DNA from: Portulaca oleracea
Lineage: Eukaryota; Streptophyta; Magnoliopsida; Caryophyllales; Portulacaceae
NCBI GenBank assembly: GCA_029582165.1
Contig: CM055870.1
Coordinates: 18,292,332-18,356,331, forward strand
Reading direction: 5' to 3'
DNA length: 64,000 bases
Below are positions 56,657 through 64,000 of the stretch, one piece after another. Each line of letters starts with the position of its first letter. Position 1 is the stretch's first letter. A program made the position numbers and the translations under genes. The notes under the pieces are model-generated. The model saw only the letters and a list, made by a program, of their open reading frames with translations, made no database searches and was not told the origin of the DNA.

Positions 56657-58490
56657 TATTTTCTTTCCTGTTAGTTATTTTTCTAAATTAAGGTAGATTA
56701 GGTGAAGTCCTAAGGGTTAAGACTTCTTCCACCCCTAGTCGGGGTGGGTCAATTAGATTGGGCCTACCATTGGGCCCGAGAACCCTCCATAACCCATCAC
56801 GCCTTATGGGTGATATTGACATTTTTTAGGCTGAAGAGAATGAACTTATAATAGTAGAAAAGTTTTATTTCCTGTTATTTATTTTTCTGGGTTAAGGTAG
56901 ATTAGGTGAAATCCTAAGGGTTAAGACTTCTTCCGCCCCTAGTCGGGGTGGGCCAATTAGATTGGGTCTACCATTGGGCCCGAGAACCCTCCATAACCCA
57001 TCGCGCCTTACGGGTTATCTTGACATTTTAGGCTGAAGGGCATGAACTTATAATAGTAGAGAAGTTTTCTTTCCTGTTATTTATTTTACTGGGTTAAGGT
57101 AGATTAGGTGAAGTCCTAAGGGTTAAGACTTCTTCCGCCCCTAGTCGGGGTGGGCCAATTAGATTGGGCCTACCATTGGGCCCGAGAACCCTCCATAACC
57201 CATCGCGCCTTATGGGTGATCTTAACATTTTTTAGGCTGAAGGGCATGAACTTATAATAGTAGAGAAGTTTTCTTTCCTGTTATTTATTTTTTTGGGTTA
57301 AGGTAGATTAGGAGAAGTCCTAAGGGTTAAGACTTATTCCGCCCCTTGTCGGGGTGGGCCAATTAGATTGGGCCTACCATTGGGCCCGAGAATCCTCCAT
57401 AACACATCACGCCTTATGGGTGATGTTGACATTTTTTAGGCTGAAGGGCATGAACTTATAATAGTAGAGAAGTTTTCTTTCCTGTTGTTTATTTTTCTGG
57501 GTTAAGGTAGATCAGGTGAAGTCCTAAGGGTTAAGACTTTTTCGCCCCTAGTCGAGGTGGGCCAATTAGATTGGGCCTATCATTGGGCCCGAGAACCCTC
57601 CATAACCCATCGCGCCTTATGGGTGATCTTGACATCTTTTAGGCTGAAGGGCATGAACTTATAATAGTAGAGAAGTTTTCTTTCCTGTTATTTATTTTTC
57701 TGGGTTAAGGTAGATTAGATGAAGTTCTAAGGGTTAAGACTTCTTCCGCCCCTAGTCGGGGTGGGCCAACTAGATTGGGCCTACCATTGGGCTCGAGAAC
57801 CCTTCATAACCCATCGCGCCTTATGGGTGATGTTGACATTTTTTAGGTTGAAGGGCATGAACTTATAATAGTAGCAAAGTTTTCTCTCCTGTTATTTATT
57901 TTTCTGGATTAAGGTAGATTAGGTGAAGTCCTAAGGGTTAAGACTTCTTCTGCCCCTAGTTGGGGTGGGCCAATTAGATTGGGCCTACCATTGGGCTCGA
58001 GAACCCTTGTAACCCATCACGCCTTATGGGTGATCTTGACGTTTTTTAGGCTGAAGGGCATGAACTTATAATAGTAGAGAAGTTTTCTTTCCTGTTATTT
58101 ATTTTTCTGGGTTAAGGTTGATTAGGTGAAGTTCTAAGGGTTAAGACTTCTTCCGCCCCTAGTCGGGGTGGGCCAATTAGATTGGGCCTACCATTGGGCC
58201 CGAGAACCCTTTATAACCCATCGTGCCTTATGGGTGATCTTGACATTTTTTAGGCTGAAGGGCATGAACTTATAATAGTAGAGAAGTTTTCTTTCCTGTT
58301 GTTTATTTTTCTGGGTTAAGGTAGATCAGGTGAAGTCCTAAGGGTTAAGACTTCTTCCGCCCCTAGTCGGGGTAGGCCAATTAGATTGGGCCTACCATTG
58401 GGCCCGAGAACCCATAACCCATCACGCCTTATGGGTGATCTTGACATTTTTTAGGCTGAAGGGCATGAACTTATAATAGTAGAGAACTTG
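56657..58490. repeat. 203-bp satellite-like tandem array, nine copies
   Basis: The word AGGTAGATTAGGTGAAG recurs at 56691, 56895, 57097, 57301, 57505, 57708, 57912, 58115 and 58319, a spacing of 202-204 bp. Units are highly similar (a few substitutions and 1-4-bp indels). Each unit contains CCCCTAGTCGGGG, GGGCCTACCATTGGGCCC and an AACCCATCGCGCCTTATGGGT stem-loop split by this reading. The first unit starts in a stretch (TTCTTTCCTGTTAGTTATTT) at the end of the LTR-like segment; the last is cut by the Copia insertion context near 58490. Confidence 0.93.
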
Positions 58491-58507
58491 TTCGATGATG
58501 AACATTG

Positions 58508-58723
58508 TGTGAAGATATGTGTTGTCATATGAGCTATTTAGGAAGTTGTGTATTTAGCTGTATTAGCTCGTTCTTGTATCAAGATCTTGATTTTCCTTCC
58601 TTTTCTTGTTTGTTTTTCCTTTCTGTTACTTTTCCCTATTTATAGAGCTATTTTGTATCATTTTATTGCAATGAGATCAGGGATCAATTCCTAAGATTTC
58701 TCTCATTCTTACCTCTTTCTACA
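58508..58723 (+). repeat. 5' LTR of Copia element 2
   Basis: TGTGAAGATATGTG...CTCTTTCTACA. It has a TATTTATAG box near 58638, followed by the R/U5 region. Confidence 0.95.
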
Positions 58724-58736
58724 TGTTATCAGAGCC
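58724..58736 (+). other. Primer binding site of Copia element 2
   Basis: TGTTATCAGAGCC directly after the LTR; one mismatch to the standard TGGTATCAGAGC initiator tRNA-Met site. Confidence 0.85.
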
Positions 58737-58822
58737 TAGGCTCGATATAATCTTTTCTCTCAAATCATTCCTTGATCAAAACTGATCAGGGGTTCAAGAA
58801 ATTGTTGTTCTCCATAGCAATT

Positions 58823-59745
58823 ATGGCTGCAACGTCTGAAACTGCAGAAACAACAATCCAAACTCATGAGGGGTACAACAATGATCCTCTATTCCTCCAT
58901 CCTTTTGACCATCATGGTATACCTCTCACCACCCTGAAGTTTAATGGAGCAAACTTTCAAAAATGGAACAAAGCAGTCAAGATGCCCTCAAGATCAAAGT
59001 GAAGATCGGATTCGTAGATGGAAGTTGTGCAAAACCAGCAGTTAACGCAGCCACATACCAACAGTGGGTCAAATGTGACTCATTGGTTGTAAGTTGGATT
59101 CTAAACTCTATGACACCCGACTTGTCTGATGCTTTGATTCTGCTCAAAACCTTTGGAATGATTTATCTGAACGTTTTGGGCAATCCAGTGGGCCTATAAT
59201 GTTCCAATTGGAGAAAGAAATAAATGAATTGTATCAAAATGATGATTCAGTGGCTCTATATTTTACCAAACGTAAGAGATTATGGGATGAGCTATCTGAC
59301 ATATCAAAGTTTCCAGTTTGCACTTGTGTCAAAACTTGTCCCTCCATAAAACATGCTTATGATATAGATCAAAGAAAGAAGCTGATGCAATTCTTGCTTC
59401 ATCTCAATGATCGATATGATAACATGAGAGGTCAAATTCTTATGTCAAAACCCTTACCCACTGTCAATAAAGCCTACAGACTTATTCAAAGAGTGGAGAG
59501 ACAGAAACAGATTACATCAGGGATTGGACAAATAAATGAGTTTGCTGCTTCAGTTAAAAGGAATCAAGAAAATGATGGAGCCTCTTCATCATTTTTGGCC
59601 AAAAATAGCAAATACAGCAAAGATTCCAAGAAAGAAAAGAGTAAGAGGTTTTGTAACCATTGTAAAAAGATAGGTCACACTGACGATCAGTGTTTCCTTC
59701 TTGTTGGCTACCCAGATTGGTACACAGGGCCTAAGGAGACCAAGC
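58823..59745 (+). pseudogene. Copia 2 gag with two frameshifts
   Basis: Probable start ATG at 58823 (MAATSETAETTIQTHEG). The LHPFDHHGIPLTTLKFNGAN region is the Retrotran_gag_3-like start. A one-base loss near 58985 shifts KMPSRSK away from the expected LKIKVKIGFVDGS (next frame). A second shift near 59145 leads to the frame starting at 59199. The nucleocapsid knuckle CNHCKKIGHTDDQC (CX2CX4HX4C) is at about 59653-59694. Confidence 0.85.
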
Positions 59746-60254
59746 AAAAGAGTCAAACCTATCAAAAACTAGCTGGAAATGTGACGAAGATTGAGGATAA
59801 TCCTTTGGAGAATAATGAAGCAGAAGAATATTCCAGCCCCATATCAAAGTTTGACAACAAACTCCTACGAGCCTTGGCACAGGAAGTAGCAAGAATCAAC
59901 AAAGAACCTGCTGGTAAAGCTTTTGCTCAGTTTGCTTATAATCCTCAATTTGCAGGTAACACAATAAATTGTAATATGCAAAGGGAAAAACATCCTTGGG
60001 TCATAGACACAGGAGCTAGTGATCACATGACCTTTGAGCTATCCATCCTACATAATGTGCAGAATCTGACTAAATTAACTCAGGTTGTCCTTCCTAATGG
60101 ATCTTTAAAGACAGTTACTAAGATAGGTGATGTCAATCTAACAGAAAAAGTCAAATTACAAGGAGTTCTCTTTGTTCTTGAATTTAGATACAATCTTTTA
60201 TCTGTTTCAAAGCTTTTAAAGGATCAAGAATTATCTTTGAATTTTTTTTCCTAA
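59746..60254 (+). pseudogene. Copia 2 protease and pre-integrase segment
   Basis: Continuation of the gag frame. The protease active site HPWVIDTGASDHMTF (about 59992-60036) is intact (D-T-G). The frame ends in a run of eight T near 60242-60249: one base of slippage brings in a stop, while the other frame reads on (FPNYCIFQDLS) into the integrase chain. Confidence 0.85.
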
Positions 60255-62073
60255 TTACTGTATTTTTCAGGATCTTTCAACTAAGAGAATGGTTGCCAAA
60301 GTTGGGACTTCTACTAGATTGTTTAAGATCTATCCGGATACCAGTAGACAATCTCCAAAGCTTTGTCTTTCTACTCTTTCTGAACCTGAGACACACCAAT
60401 TTCCTAGTAAATCTTTGTTGCATGTTTTATGTAATAGACTTGGACATGCTTCTGTTTCTAAGATGATGCACATACCTGAATGTAAGAATGTTAAAGATAG
60501 TGATTTTTTTTGTGAAACATGTGTTCTTGCAAAGGCCCATAGATTGCCCTTTCCTAAAAGTTCCATTCAAACCTCATGCATTTTTCAACTATTACATATT
60601 GATCTTTGGGGTCCCTATAAGACTCTTAACATTGATGGCTCTTCATATTTTTTAACCTTTGTGGATGACTATTCAAGGAGTACTTGGACTCATCTTTTAT
60701 CTGACAAAACTCATGTGTGCAATATAATACAAAAATTCTTGACAATGGTCATAACTCAATTTAACACTAGTGTTGTCATGGTAAGGACTGATAATGGTAT
60801 AGAATTCCTCAACAAATCATGCCACCAGTTGTTTTCAGATTTTGGGATTGTTCACCAAAGATCTATCCCCTATACTCCCCAACAGAATGGGGTAGTTGAG
60901 AGGAAGCACAGACATTTACTTGACACTGGTAGAGCTCTTAGGTTTCATTCCTCCCTCCCTAAAAGATTTTGGGGAGAATGTGTTCTTACTTCAACTCAAA
61001 TTATTAATATGCTACCTGTGGCCAAATTAAATTGGAAAAGTCCTTATGAGCTTCTCCATGGTGTTAAACCTGATCTAAATAATCTTAAAACCATAGGATC
61101 TTTATGCTTTGTTGTTGATTTAAAGAATAAAGACAAGATGGAACCTAGGACTACTAAATGCATTCTTCTAGGTTACACCTTTGGATATAAGGGATATAAG
61201 CTTTATGACTTACAAACAAAAAAGGTTTTTCACTCTAGCGATGTTATATTCAAGGAAGAAATTCTCCCTTTCAAAAATAACACAAATACTTCTGCTTCTG
61301 ATGATCCTGTTTTATGGGAGTTCCATCCAACTCTTTTTGAGTTAGATGATTCTCATGACAACCAAACTAACCATGATGATATTTTACCTGAGACCATCAT
61401 AAATTCTGTTAATAATCATGTTTCAGCTCTTGAACCTGTTTCAGCCTCTGACAATGCAGCAAATAATATCACTGATCATTCAGACAGTGAGACCTCTGAT
61501 CCAGTTGATGCTGAGATCCCCTCTCAAGAGAAAATTCAACTTAGAAGATCCAACAGACAAAGAAATCCACCAGTCTGGCTCAAAGATTATACTCAAACCC
61601 AACAGAAGCATAGAAATACTTCTACTCAGTCTCACAGTTTCAACACCAGTGTCACTTATCCTCTTTTCACCAAAGCTCAATTCAATCATATGACAGAAGA
61701 TTATATCACATCTCTAGCAGTTGTTATGCAAGTACTAGAACCAAATTCCTATGAGCAGGCTATCAAACACCCCAGATGGGTCGAAGCCATGGAAAAAGAG
61801 TTGAGTGCTCTAGAATCCAATGGAACCTTGGTTCTCACCACTCTTCCATCAAATAAAAAGGCTCTCTCATCAAAATGGGTGTACAAGGTAAAATTCAGAC
61901 CTGATGGCAGTATTGAAAGATACAAAGCCAGACTGGTTATAAGACGCTTTCTTCAAATAAATGACAAAGACTACAAACATACTTTTTCTCTTGTTGCTAA
62001 GCTTGGAGCTGTTAGAATTTTTGTTGCCTTAGCTACCATAAAAACAGTGGGATTTGCATCACCTAGACATTAA
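60255..62073 (+). pseudogene. Copia 2 integrase and RT N-terminal part
   Basis: The zinc region (RLGHASVSKMMHIPEC, then FCETCVLAKAHRLPF) is followed by the integrase core with all three acidic residues in place: HIDLWGPY, RTDNGIEF and NGVVERKHRHLL. Then come the C-terminal region (WKSPYELLHG, KCILLGYTFGYKGYK), a low-complexity Asp/Ser/Asn linker (61260-61500) and the RT start (WVEAMEKELSALESNGTL, SKWVYKVKFRPDG). The frame is lost at 62050 where one extra A occurs in AAAAAC. Confidence 0.9.
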
Positions 62074-63277
62074 TAATGCTTTTTTGCATGGATTCATTGA
62101 TGAAGAAATTTATATGATTCCTCCTCAAGGCTATTCTAAAGCTGCACCAGGCCAAGTTTGTAAGTTGATTAAATCACTTTATGGATTGAAATAGGCCTCA
62201 AGACAATGGAACTTTAAATTAACTAAGTTCCTGTCTAAACAAGGCTTCTATCAATCCAAAAGTGATTATTCTCCCTTTACTAAAAATTCTAACACTGGGT
62301 GCATCTATGTCTTGGTTTATGTAGATGACTTGCTCATCACTGGAAACGATATTGAAGGAATCAAAATATTCAAAGACAGCCTACATGCCACTTTCACCAT
62401 TAAAGATCTTGGACTAGCAAGATTCTTTCCTGGCTTAGAAATAAGTAGATGCAAGGAAGGCACTTTTCTAAATCAAAGAAAATTTATAATTGATATTTTA
62501 TCTGATGCAGGTCTCACTAGCTGCAAACCAGCAAAGTTTCCTTTTCCTACTGGACTCAAGCTATCCATTGATTCAGGTACACCCCTTGCTGATGCAACCA
62601 TGTACAGAAGATTGATAGGAAGACTCCTATATCTAACTCTCACAAGGCCAGACATAAGCTATGTTGTCCAACATCTGTCTCAGTTTCTCCAAACACCTAC
62701 TGATAAACATCTTGAAGCAACCTTACATGTCCTTAGATATCTCAAAAACAGCATCAATAAAGGGCTATTCTATCCTGCAGATAGCTCTCTTCAAGTTCAA
62801 GCATATACTGATGCTGACTGGGGAAGCTGTAAATACACAGCCAGATCATTAACAGGTTACTGCATCTTCATTGGCTCCTGTCTTGTTTCATGGAAAACAA
62901 AGAAACAAAAGACAGTTTCAAAATCCACAGCCGAAGCTGAGTACAGGGCCATGTCAGCAACTGTTTCTGAGCTAGAATGGATTGATCAAATATTAGCAGA
63001 TTTCCACATCCCTCTCACAGATCCTATTATGATGTATTGTGATAATAAGGTTGCACAGTACATAGTAGAAAATCTTGTGTTTCATGAGAGGACTAAGCAC
63101 ATTAGAATTGATTGTCATTATGTGAGGGACAAAATTCAGGAAGGTTTCATCAAGACTACACATGTCTCCAGTTCAAACCAACTAGCAGATATTATGACCA
63201 AAAGTCTTGGAGAATTCCAGCATAAATTTATATCTTCAAGGCTGGGTCTGTTCGAATCACCTCCTAGTCCACCTTGA
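62050..63277 (+). pseudogene. Copia 2 reverse transcriptase and RNase H
   Basis: Frame +1 to the previous part: [20 protein letters not shown], then SLYGLK followed by a stop (62191-62193, expected Gln) and ASRQWNF. The catalytic VYVDDLLITGND is at about 62313-62350. RNase H motifs are AYTDADWGS, STAEAEYRAMS and MYCDNKVAQYI. The chain ends ESPPSPP at 63277, just before the polypurine run. Confidence 0.92.
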
Positions 63278-63285
63278 GGGGGGGC
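63275..63285 (+). other. Polypurine tract of Copia element 2
   Basis: TGAGGGGGGGC directly upstream of the 3' LTR start at 63286. Confidence 0.85.
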
Positions 63286-63501
63286 TGTGAAGATATGTGC
63301 TGTCATATGAGCTATTTAGGAAGCTGTGTATTTAGCTGTATTAGCTAGTTCTTGTATCAAGATCTTGTTTTTCCTTCTTTTTCTTGTTTGTTTTTTCTTT
63401 CTGTTACTTTTCCCTATTTATAGGGTTGTTTTGTATCATTTTATTGCAATGAGATCAGGGATCAATTCCTAAGATTTCTCTCATTCTTACCTCTTTCTAC
63501 A
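63286..63501 (+). repeat. 3' LTR of Copia element 2
   Basis: Matches the 5' LTR over its full 216 bp with about nine differences. It is followed by the target duplication CATTG. Confidence 0.95.
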
Positions 63502-63506
63502 CATTG

Positions 63507-64000
63507 TCCTCTCTTAAATATACATACTATGCCTTCACTTAAATTTACATAAGTCTGCACCCGTTTGTATTTAGAGAAGATAGGATAAGAGGTATCATTA
63601 ATCTTTATCCCCTTACTTGAGAAAATAAAGTGAGGCTTCACTCAATTGTCCTATATTCACTTTATTTTAACCTTCAATATAAGTGAATTGAATGAAATTA
63701 GAAAAGTATAATAATTTGCTCCTATTTCTGATTTCTTGTAGTTTTTTTATTATTAATTCTAACAAAATATATCACAACAAGAAAAATTACTTTTCAACTT
63801 TTGTTGCCCTTTAACATGGGGCTCCAAAAAAATTGTCACGATTTAGTAATCTTATCTTAAAGTACAAAGTTCGGGCTACAAATTAGTAAAATTGATTGCA
63901 CAAGATGGTTGTGGTGGGTAACCAAACTTTTTTGTTGCTCTAGTAACTTGAGGCAACCATTTTTCTGTAAATTGTCGCCCAATCTATATCAATACAACAA
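63507..64000. other. AT-rich DNA at right edge, nothing recognised
   Basis: No coding frame, RNA gene or repeat end seen in the last 494 bases. Confidence 0.5.

Larger units (their letters stand above)
58503..63506 (+). mobile_element. Nearly complete Copia element, 216-bp LTRs, CATTG TSD
   Basis: Element 58508-63501 (4994 bp) between CATTG (58503-58507) and CATTG (63502-63506). Its LTRs (58508-58723, 63286-63501) are of equal length and differ at about nine positions by eye, so the insertion is young relative to other elements here. Order: primer site, gag, protease, integrase, RT, RNase H, polypurine tract. The polyprotein is broken by four small indels and one nonsense codon. Confidence 0.95.

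Noticed and set aside
56657..58490. CRISPR-like array
   Set aside because: Units are 203 bp and repeat end to end without unique spacers in a plant context; it is a satellite.

Overview
This window looks like nuclear DNA of a eudicot plant. It carries two intron-containing plant genes (an IAA32/IAA34-type Aux/IAA gene on the minus strand, a LITAF-domain gene on the plus strand), a plastid ycf1 fragment, and mostly layered transposable elements in AT-rich DNA. The species cannot be named from the sequence. Nothing bacterial or phage-like is present.

Layout. 1-2863: 3' part of a Gypsy-type LTR element with minisatellites and its 3' LTR, inserted into the 3' LTR of a decayed minus-strand Copia element (2864-8793). 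That Copia element also contains about 0.7 kb of plastid DNA with the ycf1 C-terminus. 8794-18880: AT-rich DNA with a Mutator-type MITE (9307-9869, 9-bp target duplication), the Aux/IAA gene (10396-11361), a Helitron 3' terminus (16494), a second Mutator-type MITE (16565-17154, 10-bp duplication) and a possible orphan 5' end of a gene (17480-17742). 19390-30850: a Copia gag-protease remnant next to a broken CACTA transposon with a Tnp2-like transposase pseudogene and a second gene. The second gene has six tandem exon-like repeats and ends in a 4.5-kb palindrome. 32895-34570 and 38905-44800: two members of one L1-type LINE family, both in simple repeats. The second is split by a hAT-type MITE (40863-41463) and by a solo LTR (43112-44694). 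35631-37622: two hAT-type non-autonomous elements, a second Helitron terminus and a Stowaway-like MITE.

46175-46899: the LITAF-domain gene. 47511-54440: a decayed Gypsy element whose 5' LTR is full of heat-shock-element motifs, with a 2-kb insertion in its gag leader. 54440-56650: remnant of another LTR element. 56657-58490: nine copies of a 203-bp satellite. 58508-63501: a nearly complete Copia element with matching 216-bp LTRs, a CATTG target duplication and a few disabling lesions.

The genes do not form a pathway. The most unusual signals are (a) families of small stem-loops with a conserved core but changing, still complementary arms in three unrelated LTRs (350-2630, 8471-8555, 43375-44467), (b) the large palindrome over CACTA gene 2, (c) the heat-shock-element cluster in a Gypsy LTR, and (d) plastid DNA inside a retrotransposon. 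All alignments were made by eye; no database search was run.
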